A DNA stretch of 64,000 bases from Shinella sp. H4-D48 (GTDB lineage: Bacteria > Pseudomonadota > Alphaproteobacteria > Rhizobiales > Rhizobiaceae): contig NZ_CP093338.1 in the NCBI RefSeq assembly GCF_022637395.1, forward strand, positions 558,001 to 622,000, written 5' to 3'. Shown here piece after piece: positions 54,923 through 64,000 of the stretch. A program made the translations under genes and the position numbers. Under the pieces are notes generated by a model that saw nothing but the letters and a program-made list of their open reading frames with translations, searched no databases and had not been told where the DNA came from. The first letter of the stretch is position 1; the number at the start of each line of letters is the position of its first letter.

Positions 54923-55884
54923 TCTCGACCGTCTCAAAACTCAGAACCTTCGCTGGGAAGGCACCATGGGGATTCTCCTTTTTTGGGGCTGCGGCAATCT
55001 TCCTGGCAACGATCGTTTTCACCGACGGCGTCGGCGCCGGGCAGATCATTACAACCGCCCTCACCTTCGGCACCATGTACGTCATCGTGGCCTTGGGGCA
55101 GATGTACGTCATCACCGCTGGACCTGGTAACGTGGATCTGTCGATACCATCGACCATCGCCTTGGCCGGAGCGGTTTCCATGAAGATCATGGACGGAAAC
55201 GACGCTCTTATTCTTTGGGGCCTGCTGGCCGCTATCGGGGTCGGCATTGCGGTGGGATGTTTCAATTTCGCCCTGATAAGGCTGTTGTCGATCCCGCCCA
55301 TCATCGCAACGTTGTCCGCGAGCTTTCTCGTGCAATCCGCTTCGATTGCCTATGGGCGCGGTCTTCGTATCCGCCCCCCTGAGGCATTCGCCGAATTCGC
55401 CACAGGACGAATCTGGGGCCTCCCGACGCTGGCGATCTTTGCGCTTCTTTTGACAGTCATTGGCAGCGTCGTCCTCCACAGAACGGTTTACGGCCGTTCG
55501 GTCACCGCCATCGGCCAGAACCAGAGGGCTGCAGGGTTGGCCGGCGTCAAGGTGGACCGTGTCCGGTGGACGACCTATGTCATCTGCGCGTCGCTCGCTG
55601 CGCTGTGCGGCGCTGTTCTTGCCGGTTTCTCCGGCGGCAGTTCGCTGAACATGGGCGAGGAATACCTTCTCGCATCCATCGCAGTCGTCGTTATTGGCGG
55701 GTCGTCCGTTGCCGGCGGGCAGTCGAATGTCGCGGGATTGTGGGGCGCGTCCCTCTTCATGTATCTGCTGGTGACCATGCTCAACACTTTCGGCGTCGGA
55801 GCGGGGATCCGAATGATCATGACCGGACTCATGATCGTCGCCATAATCACCATTGCGGGAGGCCCCAAACCTTCCCGAACCTGA
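54919..55884 (+). CDS. Ribose-type ABC transporter permease 2b
   Basis: A 321-residue permease of the same fold, with VITAGPGNVDLSIPST and SIAVVVIGGSSVAGGQSNVAGL. It overlaps permease 2a as ATGA. The two likely form a heterodimer served by ATPase 2 and binding protein 2. Confidence 0.9.
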   Translation: MISTVSKLRTFAGKAPWGFSFFGAAAIFLATIVFTDGVGAGQIITTALTFGTMYVIVALGQMYVITAGPGNVDLSIPSTIALAGAVSMKIMDGNDALILWGLLAAIGVGIAVGCFNFALIRLLSIPPIIATLSASFLVQSASIAYGRGLRIRPPEAFAEFATGRIWGLPTLAIFALLLTVIGSVVLHRTVYGRSVTAIGQNQRAAGLAGVKVDRVRWTTYVICASLAALCGAVLAGFSGGSSLNMGEEYLLASIAVVVIGGSSVAGGQSNVAGLWGASLFMYLLVTMLNTFGVGAGIRMIMTGLMIVAIITIAGGPKPSRT

Positions 55885-56021
55885 ACATTGATCGATGAGC
55901 GGGCTCCGAAGGAAAAACCGGTGACCCGCGCCTGAGATATTCTGCGAACATAAACATATGGCGAGTTCAAGGACGGAGAAACGGCTGCCGAATAGTTCGC
56001 ACGATCTCGTAGGTTTTCAAA

Positions 56022-56132
56022 GTGGCAACAACTGTATGGGTTAAGAGGCAGGACTTCGGTAACGAGTCCGCCCCGCTCAAGCAAAAAGTGAAGGCCGCAG
56101 ATGCGGCAAAGGCAGCGACGGCTCCAGCGTGA
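56022..56132 (+). CDS. Possible 36-residue small protein
   Basis: A GTG-started frame (AGG 8 bases upstream) encoding VATTVWVKRQDFGNESAPLK, then a Lys/Ala-rich helical tail (KVKAADAAKAATAPA). A terminator-like hairpin follows the stop. No family is recognised and it could be chance; the pattern of a short gene with a terminator is suggestive only. Confidence 0.3.
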   Translation: MATTVWVKRQDFGNESAPLKQKVKAADAAKAATAPA

Positions 56133-56146
56133 TCATGCCTTGGACA

Positions 56147-56169
56147 CTTCGGTCGTGACCGAAGCTTTT
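56147..56169 (+). terminator. Hairpin terminator
   Basis: Inverted repeat CTTCGGT / ACCGAAG with a 4-base loop followed by CTTTT, between the importer operon and the MFS gene. It would end the small ORF and read-through transcripts. Confidence 0.6.
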
Positions 56170-56216
56170 GCATGCGTGAGGCTGCGATAAGGGCCAATAA
56201 CCATTGGAACCCTGTC

Positions 56217-57440
56217 ATGACATCCAGAACCTCATCATTTTTCGGCTGGCATGTGGTCGCCGCAACTTTCCTCCTCGCCATGTTTGGCTGGGGTGTCGGG
56301 TTTTATGGACCGCCGATCTATCTGCAGATGGTGGTTCAGCGAACGGGATGGCCGGTCGCGCTCGTATCTGCCGCTGTCACGCTGCATTTTCTCATCGGAG
56401 CGGTTGTCGTTGCAAACCTGCCCCGGCTTTATCGGCATTGGGGCGTTCCGGTGACAACGCTCGCCGGAGCGGTTGTTCTTGCCATCGGGGTCGGCGGTTG
56501 GTCGCTGGCCAGCCAGCCGTGGCACCTGTTTGCGGCCGCTTTCTTGAGTGGAACTGGTTGGGTTGCCATGGGGGCTGCGGCGGTGAATGCAATTGTCGCT
56601 CCATGGTTTGTCCGCAGACGACCTGCGGCCCTGTCGATGGCCTACAATGGAGCGAGCGTGGGTGGCGTAGTTTTTTCGCCCCTGTGGGTTGTTCTCATCG
56701 CTTGGAGTGGATTTTCACAGGCTGCAATCATTGTCGGCATTTCCATGATCGCCACAGTCGCCGCCCTGTCTGTTCTGGTGTTTTCCAAGTCGCCTGAGGC
56801 CCTGGGGCAGTCTCCGGATGGAGCACGCTCGAACCATGTGGAAACGGTGGCAGCGTCGTCCCCGGCTCCATCTCTGCCACGCAGTTTGCTGTGGCGCGAC
56901 CGGCGATTCATAACCCTCTCAGCGGGCATGGCCGCCGGATTGTTTGCGCAGATAGGACTGCTGGCGCATCTGTTTTCGATCGTGGTTCCGATCTTTGGCG
57001 CGGAGGGCGCGGGCGTGCTGATGGGGGGTGCAACCGTTGCTGCAATTACCGGGCGCACGGGCATGGGATGGTTTATGCCGGCTTCCGCGGACCGCCGTCT
57101 TATCGCTTCCGCAAGCTACGGCGTCCAGATCATCGGCTCCCTGACGCTTCTTGCGACGGGTGGAGAACACGCTGCCGCGATAATTGCCGGTGTCCTGCTT
57201 TTCGGCCTGGGTATTGGCAACGCCACGTCGCTCCCGCCTCTCATCGCGCAGGTGGAATTCGACAAGGCCGATGTCTCGCGCGTCGTGCCGCTGATCGTGG
57301 CGCTGAGCCAGGCGACGTATGCCCTTGCACCCGCGCTGTTCGGCATCGTCAGAACGCTCTCCGAACCTGCCGTTTTTATAGTGGCAGCGGCAATCCAGGT
57401 CTTCGCAGTGGCGGCCTTCCTGTACGGACGCAATAAATGA
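56217..57440 (+). CDS. MFS transporter
   Basis: A 407-residue protein with 12 hydrophobic helices and MFS features such as FFGWHVVAATFLLAMFGWG and the loop WFVRRRPAALSMAYNG. GGAA lies 7 bases before the ATG at 56217; the frame opens at 56172. A monocarboxylate/oxalate-type branch is likely but the substrate is unknown. It may be an extra transporter for the nearby catabolic operon. Confidence 0.8.
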   Translation: MTSRTSSFFGWHVVAATFLLAMFGWGVGFYGPPIYLQMVVQRTGWPVALVSAAVTLHFLIGAVVVANLPRLYRHWGVPVTTLAGAVVLAIGVGGWSLASQPWHLFAAAFLSGTGWVAMGAAAVNAIVAPWFVRRRPAALSMAYNGASVGGVVFSPLWVVLIAWSGFSQAAIIVGISMIATVAALSVLVFSKSPEALGQSPDGARSNHVETVAASSPAPSLPRSLLWRDRRFITLSAGMAAGLFAQIGLLAHLFSIVVPIFGAEGAGVLMGGATVAAITGRTGMGWFMPASADRRLIASASYGVQIIGSLTLLATGGEHAAAIIAGVLLFGLGIGNATSLPPLIAQVEFDKADVSRVVPLIVALSQATYALAPALFGIVRTLSEPAVFIVAAAIQVFAVAAFLYGRNK

Positions 57441-57657
57441 TTGTTTCGGGCAGCCGAGGCAACTGGCGGGGTCGGCTTGCGCCAACAGCTGCCATGACGA
57501 CCGCCCGCCCGGATACCGACCAGTCGTTATCCGGGTGACGTCACCGAACCGGGAAAGCTCCATCGACGGCCGGCATAAAGGGTGAATATGCGCGTGAAAC
57601 GAAAGCCAATCACATCATTAATGCACTTGAGCAAAGTGACATGCTGGGTGGACAACG

Positions 57658-58497
57658 TCAAAGGGGATAGGCGATCGGGTGTGATGCGTTCGAGGCAGCG
57701 ATGACATTCATCTCGATCCCATAAATGGCATGCAGGGTATCCGGGACGAGAATGTCATGCGGCAGCCCAGTGGCGACAACGCGTCCGCGTTTCAATGCGT
57801 GAATTCGATCACAGAAGCGCGCAGCCATGTTGATGTCGTGTAGAACGATGACCACACTCTTTCCGCTGTCGTGAGCCAGCTGGCGTATGAGTGACAGCAC
57901 ATCCATCTGATGTGCGATATCCAGCGCCGCCGTCGGCTCGTCGAGGAGCAGGCAGCTTGCGTCCTGGGCAACGAGCATTGCGATCCAGGCCCGCTGCCGT
58001 TCGCCTCCCGAGAGCGTTCCCACCAGACGATCAGCGTAGGCTTCGATACCGGTTGCGCGAATTGCGGCATCCACCCTCTCGCGATCTGCAGCGGAAAAGC
58101 GGCCAAGAGCGCCATGCCAAGGATAACGCCCGCAAGCAACGAGTTCGCGCACCGTCATATCCGAGCCCGTTCCCAGGTCCTGGGGAAGATAGGCCACTGA
58201 CCGCGCAAACGACCTGTCATGATAGGTCGCGAGATGGTGCCCGGCATAGGTAGATATTCCCGCCGTCGGCACAAGCTGCCGAGCAAGTATTTTCAGGAGA
58301 CTGGATTTTCCCGACCCGTTATGGCCTACGAGCGCGACGACTTCACCCGATGGAAAGTCGAGCGTAACATCAGATAGAATGTCCCTCCCATCGATCGTCA
58401 AGCCGATGTTGTTCATTGCGAAGGCGATGCCCGCGTCGCTCTCACTCAGGTTACCGATCGATTTCTTGATCTGATTTCGCAGGTCCAACACAGACAT
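57658..58497 (-). CDS. Iron-siderophore ABC transporter ATP-binding protein (FecE/FhuC-like)
   Basis: A 279-residue ATPase. Walker A GHNGSGKSS, signature LSGGERQRAWIAMLVAQ, Walker B LLLDEPTAALD and the H-loop LHDINMAARFC are present. The ATG at 58497 has GAGGAA 9 bases upstream; a GTG at 58518 extends it. It is divergent from the FecI gene, so the cluster is split into two transcripts around 58.5 kb. Confidence 0.9.
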   Translation of the reverse strand: MSVLDLRNQIKKSIGNLSESDAGIAFAMNNIGLTIDGRDILSDVTLDFPSGEVVALVGHNGSGKSSLLKILARQLVPTAGISTYAGHHLATYHDRSFARSVAYLPQDLGTGSDMTVRELVACGRYPWHGALGRFSAADRERVDAAIRATGIEAYADRLVGTLSGGERQRAWIAMLVAQDASCLLLDEPTAALDIAHQMDVLSLIRQLAHDSGKSVVIVLHDINMAARFCDRIHALKRGRVVATGLPHDILVPDTLHAIYGIEMNVIAASNASHPIAYPL

Positions 58498-58602
58498 CTC
58501 CCCGACGTTCCTCGACACCGTTTACCGTTGGTAATCCTGCGAGATCAAGTCTGGAGCTCTGACCGCGCAGCATGATAAATCGGCGTAGACAACCACATTA
58601 GA

Positions 58603-59157
58603 TTGCTAAAGCGCGGCCAAGTCTATAAGCGGAGTGGCGTAGTCCAGTTATATCAACGATGGCCGACCGTGACGACCAAGCAATCCGAATTTGAGGCTCT
58701 TTACGCATCGGAACGCTTCCGGCTCGAGAAGCTGGCCAGGCGCCGGATCGGCCGCTCGAATGCAGCCGATGTCGTACAGGACGTTTTTACCATCCTTTGG
58801 GCTCGCGCCAAGGAGCATGCCTCGCTTACGCCGGCATATCTCTCGCGCGCCACACAGTTTACGGCGATTAGCCATTTTCGGGCTGAGCAAAGGCGCCAAA
58901 AGCTCGCTCACGGCGTGACCGAAGAGCAATATGTCCAGGCCGTGATCCCGCCAGACCAGATCGTTGGCGCGCGCCAGGAACTCCGCCACCTTCAGGCTGC
59001 CATTTCCAACCTGCCGGAACGCACGCGGCAGGTTTTTATGCTGAACCGCTTTCACGCCTGCACCTATGACGAGATCGCGGTTGCGCTGGGTATCTCCTAT
59101 AGCACCGTCGAGCGCGAGATCGCCAAAGCCCTTCTTGCCTGCCGGCAGTTGCGATAA
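58603..59157 (+). CDS. FecI-type ECF sigma factor
   Basis: About 184 residues with sigma-2 (DVVQDVFTILWARAK, LSRATQFTAISHFR) and sigma-4 (FHACTYDEIAVALGISYSTV). The frame opens at a TTG (58603); a GTG at 58669 is an alternative start. Followed by FecR and a TonB receptor with an STN domain, the classical iron-starvation surface-signalling order. Confidence 0.87.
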   Translation: MLKRGQVYKRSGVVQLYQRWPTVTTKQSEFEALYASERFRLEKLARRRIGRSNAADVVQDVFTILWARAKEHASLTPAYLSRATQFTAISHFRAEQRRQKLAHGVTEEQYVQAVIPPDQIVGARQELRHLQAAISNLPERTRQVFMLNRFHACTYDEIAVALGISYSTVEREIAKALLACRQLR

Positions 59158-59257
59158 TCAGACGTGCGCCGTGAGGGCAATCGCTCCTGGCGCACGATAT
59201 GTTTAGAGGAAGGCCCGTTCATGCGGGTCGCATTGCGAGCCGAGGCAATTTCATTCG

Positions 59258-60247
59258 ATGGACGACAGACAGATCTCTCCGGATGAGGCACGGATCGAGC
59301 GAGAGGCAATTGCTTGGTTTACCCGCATGAACGGCAAACCTTCCCATCAGGACAATCTCGACTTTCACGACTGGATCGCCGCCTCCTCACTGCACAAGCA
59401 GGCCTTCGAGGATGTTGGCGGCCTTTGGTCTGAACTCGGCGCCTCCGGTCCGGAAAGAGGCACTTCGGACGGCGATCTTGCTCTTCCGCTGGAAAAAATC
59501 CGGCAACTGCGTGAGAAACGGGCCAGAGGCAGGGCCGGCGCTTTCGTCACCGGCTGTCTCGTGCTCCTGCTGGCCGGATCGTGGGCCTGGCTGGAGCATC
59601 CTCATCTCTTGCAGGACATGCAGGCCGACTTCGTCTCGCCGCGCGGCGACCGTCGCAAATTTGCGCTCAGCGATGGATCGCATGTGCTGCTCGATGCCGA
59701 TAGCGCGCTCGACGTGGCAATTTCTGCCAGTGAGAGACGTGTGAAGCTGCTGCGAGGGAACGCCTTCTTCCGGATTTCTCATACCGGCGCGCCCTTCATT
59801 GTCGAAGCTGCGGGCGGGGAAGCGAAGGTTCTAGGAACCGAATTCGATGTCTCGCTGAAGGAGGATCGGCAGGTGACGGTGACCCTTGCCGAGGGCAGTT
59901 TGCAGGTCGGCATGATCGGGGCCGGACAGGATGTCATCCTCAAGCCGGGAGAAAGCGTCGATTACGGATCTGCGGGCCTGAGCCCCATCAAACAGGCTAT
60001 TACCGAAGACGAGATGGCTTGGCATGATGGGCGCTACATTTTCACCAATGCCCGGCTCGCGGACGTGCTTGCCCAAGTTGAACGTTATCGGACCGGACGC
60101 ATAGTGCTTCTGGGTTCGAGCATCGCCGAATTCAGGGTGAGCGGCAATATCGCGCTCCACGATACCGACAAGGCGCTTGCTGCCCTGCAGTCGTCGGTCG
60201 GTTTCCGCCTGAACAGTTTTGGTCGTGTGACCGTGGTCAGCCCCTGA
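59258..60247 (+). CDS. FecR-family sigma regulator
   Basis: A 329-residue inner-membrane regulator. An N-terminal cytoplasmic part has WFTRMNGKPS and FHDWIAASSLHKQAF, then a transmembrane helix (about 94-110, FVTGCLVLLLAGSWAWL) and a periplasmic FecR domain (about 125-225, PRGDRRKFALSDGSHVLLD, RGNAFFRIS). It carries the signal from the receptor to FecI. Confidence 0.9.
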   Translation: MDDRQISPDEARIEREAIAWFTRMNGKPSHQDNLDFHDWIAASSLHKQAFEDVGGLWSELGASGPERGTSDGDLALPLEKIRQLREKRARGRAGAFVTGCLVLLLAGSWAWLEHPHLLQDMQADFVSPRGDRRKFALSDGSHVLLDADSALDVAISASERRVKLLRGNAFFRISHTGAPFIVEAAGGEAKVLGTEFDVSLKEDRQVTVTLAEGSLQVGMIGAGQDVILKPGESVDYGSAGLSPIKQAITEDEMAWHDGRYIFTNARLADVLAQVERYRTGRIVLLGSSIAEFRVSGNIALHDTDKALAALQSSVGFRLNSFGRVTVVSP

Positions 60248-60383
60248 CATCTGCCATAGAGCCACCCAAGAATTTTTTTGAGAGAATGTGAGGGTGGTAC
60301 GTCTGCTCGGACGACACCCCTTATGAGAGGCCAATGCCGAACACCGGCAGGCTACGCTCGTTTATTTGGCATGAGGGCGACTT

Positions 60384-62846
60384 ATGAGGGGCAACGCATT
60401 GAAAAACAGGACCATGGTCCTGCTGGCTGCAACGATGATGGCAGGGTTTGCCGTTGGCGGCATCGGTGTCACACCAGCAGCGGCACAGGCGCTCGCGGGT
60501 CGACAGCACAGTTTCGACATTCCCGCCAAGCCTATCCGCCAGGCGATGAACGATATCGTTCGCGCCACCGGCATCAATGTCGTCTTCCCCGAAACGCCGG
60601 CCGCCTCGGCATCCGGCCGCAGTGTACGCGGCACGATGAGCACGTCGCAGGCGATCTCCACCCTGCTCTCCGGTTCTGGGCTTGAATTCAGCTTCACCAA
60701 CGCCAACACTGTTACCATCATCAGCGCCGTGCAGGCAGGCAGTGCCGATGTAACGGGCGACGCAACCGCGCTGGCACCGATCATCCTGGCGGGTGAGGCG
60801 GGAGGCGTTGATGGCTATGTTGCAGGAACCAGCACGGCCGGCACCAAAACGGACACACCGATCCTTGAAGTGCCCCAGACGATCAACGTCGTGACACGCA
60901 AGGAAATGGACGATCGCGGCGTTACCGATTTCAATTCCGCCGTAGCTTATACACCCGGCGTGCGTATGATCGATTATCCTGGCGGCCAAGGAATGCCGGA
61001 CATCTATTTGCGTGGCTTCAGGGCTATCGGCCAGTTTGCCAACTATCGCGATGGGCTGCGCAATGGCTTCAACAGCTATGACAGCGATATCGAGATGTAT
61101 GCTTTCGACCGCCTCGACGTGTTGAAGGGCCCCTCCTCTGTCCTGTACGGCCAGGCAACACCAGGCGGCCTCGTCAATGCGACGACCAAGCGCCCGACCG
61201 AGACGCCCTTGCGGGAAGTTGAGGTCCAGTATGGCAGTTTCAACAGAAAGCAAACAGCGCTCGATTTCAGCGGGCCCGGGAACGAAGACGGCACCTTCCT
61301 TTATCGACTGACAGGTCTTTACCGCGATAGCGGAACGCAAATTGACCACTCCCCCGACGACAGCCTCTACGTCGCGCCGGCATTCACCTGGAAGCCGGAC
61401 GATGCAACGAGCTTCACCCTGCTCACCAATTACCAGAAGACGTCGAAGGGTGGCGGCGAGCAGAGCCTGCCGATGGACAACACGATCTTCGACAATGGCG
61501 TGCGGATCCCATCCAGCACTTATCTCGGCGTACCTGGACTCACCGAATGGAAGGTCGAAAGCGCGTCGGTCGGCAACGAGTTCAAGCACGAATTCGATAA
61601 TGGCTGGACTTATCGCCAGAATGCCCGCTACAGCCATTCCAAGGTGGATTATACCGCCGGGTTCATCTGGGATTGGCCGACAGCACTGGTCAATGGCCAT
61701 TTCGCCAATATCGGCACCCAGAAGCGCCCCAAGACCACCAACAGCTTCCTCTTCGACAACAATGTCAGCGGCGAAGTCGATACCGGTCCCGTAACCCACA
61801 CGATTACGCTCGGCGCCGATTACGGTTATTATTCCGGCAAGGAAAGCCGCGCCAACTCGTCCAATTTCATCACGATCGATGTTCTTGATCCGGTCTATAG
61901 CGGCCCTGCCTTGACCTATGATCCGATGTGGGCCGATGAAAAGGTCGTCACGTCGCAGTTCGGCATCTATGCTCAGGATCAGCTGAAGTTCGACAACTGG
62001 ATCCTGTCTCTCGGCGGGCGTTACGACTGGGTGAACGGTAAGCTCTACGACAATCTCTCCAACAGCGTGACGAAAACAGACGATGCCGCCTTCAGCGGCC
62101 GGATCGGCCTTGGATACGTGTTCGACAACGGCGTCGTACCCTATGTCAGTTACGCGACCTCCTTCCAGCCGGACTCATCAATCGATTTCTCGGGCAACCC
62201 CTTCAAGCCGACAACGGGCCAACAGTACGAAGCAGGCGTGAAATACCAACCACTTGAGTGGAACGCGTTGTTCACCGCCTCGGTCTTCCAGATCACCCAG
62301 CAGAACGTCTCGACGGCAGACCCGCTGCATGTCGGTTATGCCGTGCAGCAAGGCGAGGTACGCTCGCGAGGCTTCGAACTCGAAGCCAAGGCAAGCCTGA
62401 CCAACGCGCTCAGTCTGACGGCCGGCTATTCCTACACGGATGCGCGTGTCACTGAAGACAACCCGAACATGAGCGGCGTCAGTGCAATCGGGTCCCGCTC
62501 AGCGTCTGTGCCCTATCATACTGCATCGTTCTGGCTTGATTATGCTATTCAGGACGACACGTTCGACGGCCTGAGACTTGGCGCGGGTGCGCGCTACGTC
62601 GGCAGCTCGATGGCCGTGATGGACACGACAACAGGATCGCAGATCAAAGTTCCCGGCCATACCCTTCTCGACGCTTCGATCTCCTATGATTTTGGCGCGA
62701 AAAATCCCGACTTGAATGGCCTGACCCTTGCGATCAGCGGCACCAACCTTACAGACGAGAAGTATTTCACGCCCAGCTTCTACTCCAATACTGTTGTTTA
62801 CGGCAACCGGCGCGCCGTCAACGCCACCCTCGCCTACAAATGGTAG
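60384..62846 (+). CDS. TonB-dependent siderophore receptor with STN domain
   Basis: An 820-residue outer-membrane receptor: signal peptide (about 1-35), STN domain (about 46-115, FDIPAKPIRQAMNDIVRATG), plug (about 145-260, PQTINVVTRKEMDDRG, FDRLDVLKGPSSVLYG, TPGGLVNATTKRP) and a 22-strand barrel ending in ATLAYKW. The STN domain would contact FecR for signalling. GAGGG precedes the ATG. The siderophore is unknown; hydroxamate is plausible given the FhuD-like neighbour. Confidence 0.93.
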   Translation: MRGNALKNRTMVLLAATMMAGFAVGGIGVTPAAAQALAGRQHSFDIPAKPIRQAMNDIVRATGINVVFPETPAASASGRSVRGTMSTSQAISTLLSGSGLEFSFTNANTVTIISAVQAGSADVTGDATALAPIILAGEAGGVDGYVAGTSTAGTKTDTPILEVPQTINVVTRKEMDDRGVTDFNSAVAYTPGVRMIDYPGGQGMPDIYLRGFRAIGQFANYRDGLRNGFNSYDSDIEMYAFDRLDVLKGPSSVLYGQATPGGLVNATTKRPTETPLREVEVQYGSFNRKQTALDFSGPGNEDGTFLYRLTGLYRDSGTQIDHSPDDSLYVAPAFTWKPDDATSFTLLTNYQKTSKGGGEQSLPMDNTIFDNGVRIPSSTYLGVPGLTEWKVESASVGNEFKHEFDNGWTYRQNARYSHSKVDYTAGFIWDWPTALVNGHFANIGTQKRPKTTNSFLFDNNVSGEVDTGPVTHTITLGADYGYYSGKESRANSSNFITIDVLDPVYSGPALTYDPMWADEKVVTSQFGIYAQDQLKFDNWILSLGGRYDWVNGKLYDNLSNSVTKTDDAAFSGRIGLGYVFDNGVVPYVSYATSFQPDSSIDFSGNPFKPTTGQQYEAGVKYQPLEWNALFTASVFQITQQNVSTADPLHVGYAVQQGEVRSRGFELEAKASLTNALSLTAGYSYTDARVTEDNPNMSGVSAIGSRSASVPYHTASFWLDYAIQDDTFDGLRLGAGARYVGSSMAVMDTTTGSQIKVPGHTLLDASISYDFGAKNPDLNGLTLAISGTNLTDEKYFTPSFYSNTVVYGNRRAVNATLAYKW

Positions 62847-62850
62847 GCGC

Positions 62851-63765
62851 TTGATCCAACGACGGACATCCCGCCACCTCATCCCCCGCCGGGCTTTTCT
62901 CGGCGGGCTGATGTCTTTTGCATTCCCATCGACATCGGGTGCCCGTAAGCCTCCGCCGTATCGAATTGCCGCCTTGGACTGGACCAGTGCACAAAACCTG
63001 CTGGCGCTCGGCGCAAACGTCATCACGCTGCCCGAGCGCACGCGTTACGGCGAGCGCGTGGTGGAGCCGGCAGCGCCGCCGGGCACCTACGATCTCGGTC
63101 TTCGTTCGGAGCCAAATCTTGAGCTGCTGAACAGCCTGGCGCCGGATCTGATCGTCATGCATCCGGAGCTCGACATGCTGCGACCGGTATTGGATATGAT
63201 CGCCCCTTCCATTCTCTTCGATCCTGATGCCAATGACGATCCCCAAAACGCCAACAAACTTGCGAGTGCCCGCGTAAAGCTCGAAAGACTCGCCGACGAG
63301 ATCGGAAAACTTGACGCATTTTCCTCCTACATGAATGTCTACGACGCGGGGCTATCCGAGGCCGCAGCGAGATTGCGGAGTTATGACGGGAGGGCGGTGT
63401 ATATCGTGACGCTTCTCGACACCCGCCGCGCCTTGGTCTTTGGGAGGAACAGCTTGTTTCAAAGTCTGTTCAGCCAGTTTTCCATTGAGAACGCATGGGA
63501 TGGCCCAACCTCTACCTATGGTCATGCCACCGTCACGATCGATGCCCTTGCCCGACGGCCCGATGCAAGGTTGTTGTCAGTCGGACGCGAAAGCAGATTG
63601 CTTTTGCAGGCGGCACTGCGATCGCCTGTCATCGCCAGCCTTCCCTTTGTCCGGGAAGAGCGAGCCGTCGCGATAGACGACGTGCTATTTTACGGCGGCC
63701 TTCCTTCGGCAGAGCGTTTTGCGCGAATGGCATCCTTCGGTTTGACGGGCACCGCTGCCCCATGA
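62851..63765 (+). CDS. FhuD-like iron-siderophore binding protein (Tat-type signal)
   Basis: About 304 residues. The TTG at 62851 begins with a twin-Arg signal (RRAFLGG near residue 17), as in FhuD. The periplasmic siderophore-binding fold has RIAALDWTSAQNLLALG near the N-terminus and LAPDLIVMHPELDM. The frame opens at 62728 inside the receptor; a start after the receptor stop is more likely. Its stop overlaps the permease start (ATGA). Confidence 0.85.
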   Translation: MIQRRTSRHLIPRRAFLGGLMSFAFPSTSGARKPPPYRIAALDWTSAQNLLALGANVITLPERTRYGERVVEPAAPPGTYDLGLRSEPNLELLNSLAPDLIVMHPELDMLRPVLDMIAPSILFDPDANDDPQNANKLASARVKLERLADEIGKLDAFSSYMNVYDAGLSEAAARLRSYDGRAVYIVTLLDTRRALVFGRNSLFQSLFSQFSIENAWDGPTSTYGHATVTIDALARRPDARLLSVGRESRLLLQAALRSPVIASLPFVREERAVAIDDVLFYGGLPSAERFARMASFGLTGTAAP

Positions 63766-64000
63766 GGCCGGGCGATGTGCTCCGCCATCCGGCGGCCGTT
63801 CTGGGCATAATGGCGATATCCGCCGCAGCCGTCTGCCTGCAAAACATCCGTGCCATCCTACCTCCTGGGGCAGGCTTGAGCACGATCTTGTTTCCCAACC
63901 CATCCAGCACGGCGGAACTGATGCTTCACTACACGGTTCTGCCGCGCATCGTGATGGCCCTTATGGCTGGCGGAGCCCTCGGCCTCTCCGGCGCACTTCT
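63762..64000 (+). CDS. FecCD/FhuB-type iron-siderophore permease, partial
   Basis: The first 79 codons of a permease, cut by the window edge. It starts MRPGDVLRHPAAVLGIM, and carries YTVLPRIVMALMAGGALGLSG, the FecCD family motif region. It overlaps the binding-protein stop as ATGA. Confidence 0.85.
   Translation, partial: MRPGDVLRHPAAVLGIMAISAAAVCLQNIRAILPPGAGLSTILFPNPSSTAELMLHYTVLPRIVMALMAGGALGLSGAL

Noticed and set aside
60248-60383. FecI-type promoter before the TonB receptor (GAGAATG and CGTC motifs)
   Set aside because: The elements are only 12 bases apart, too close for a standard -35/-10 spacing, so no promoter is called.
60321-61799. 492-codon open frame on the minus strand inside the TonB receptor gene
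   Set aside because: Antisense shadow of the receptor. The translation has no recognisable domain, while the plus frame has a complete receptor with STN, plug and barrel motifs.
1-64000. CRISPR arrays, rRNA, tRNA or riboswitches
   Set aside because: No regularly spaced repeats, tRNA cloverleaf or rRNA-like stretch was seen on reading; absence is not proven without a dedicated search.

Overview
The window looks like an accessory replicon segment (megaplasmid, chromid or genomic-island type) of an alphaproteobacterium, most probably a member of the Rhizobiaceae. This is inferred from the high-GC coding sequence, the dense set of ABC transporters with catabolic genes and LacI/LysR/TetR/XRE/AraC regulators, the ECF/RskA pairs, and the Rhizobium-type sugar importers. 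I found no rRNA, tRNA, CRISPR array, phage or core housekeeping genes.

Layout. (1) 1-0.26 kb: remnant of an IS481-type transposase. (2) 0.3-4.8 kb: two ECF sigma/RskA-type anti-sigma operons enclosing a DUF4394 protein and a fasciclin (FAS1) protein. (3) 5.5-9.7 kb: a RiPP (ribosomal peptide) locus with two GNAT-precursor units. One precursor has a nitrile-hydratase-type (NHLP) leader and the other a Nif11-type leader, and a B12-binding radical SAM enzyme lies between them. (4) 9.9-24.4 kb: an AraC regulator and a long minus-strand operon. The operon encodes a TPR/DUF560 (Slam-like) outer-membrane protein, a FecR protein with a TbpB-like barrel tail, a CHASE2 nucleotide cyclase, the NHLM export set (HlyD-like adaptor, C39 peptidase-ABC, second ABC), a cyclic-nucleotide-domain protein and a DUF3307 protein. 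(5) 24.6-30.5 kb: a divergent plus-strand operon with a second C39-ABC protein, its ABC partner, and a SulP-STAS-cNMP transporter. (6) 30.9-34.5 kb: an IS5 fragment, DoxX/TetR, and LysR divergent from a CynX-type MFS gene. (7) 34.7-41.3 kb: LacI regulator, sugar ABC importer and an MGH1-type glycoside hydrolase. (8) 41.4 kb: a second IS481-type remnant. (9) 41.8-57.4 kb: a sugar-acid-like catabolic operon (UxaA/GarD-type dehydratase, AroE-like dehydrogenase, DapA-like enzyme, metal cyclase), an XRE-cupin regulator, two ribose-type ABC importers and an MFS transporter. (10) 57.7-64 kb: an iron-siderophore uptake system (FecI, FecR, TonB receptor with STN domain, binding protein, permease, ATPase), cut by the window end.

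How it fits together. The most interesting part is 5.5-30.5 kb. The peptides have double-glycine leaders. GNAT enzymes paired one-to-one with such precursors are known to fatty-acylate RiPPs (selidamides), so acylated peptides are a reasonable hypothesis. Export would use the NHLM C39-ABC machinery and/or the second C39-ABC pair. In that second pair the two nucleotide-binding domains have lost opposite sets of motifs, leaving exactly one intact composite ATP site. The cyclase and two cNMP-domain proteins suggest a linked cyclic-nucleotide circuit, and the FecR/TbpB-like protein plus Slam-like partner suggest a surface or secreted component.

In the catabolic region I found the inverted repeat TTTC-N6-GAAA (consensus TTTCAYAARRGAAA) upstream of the catabolic operon, the XRE gene and the ABC operon. 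It is the likely operator of the XRE-cupin regulator. Two perfect CCAAAACGTTTTGG palindromes precede the LacI gene.
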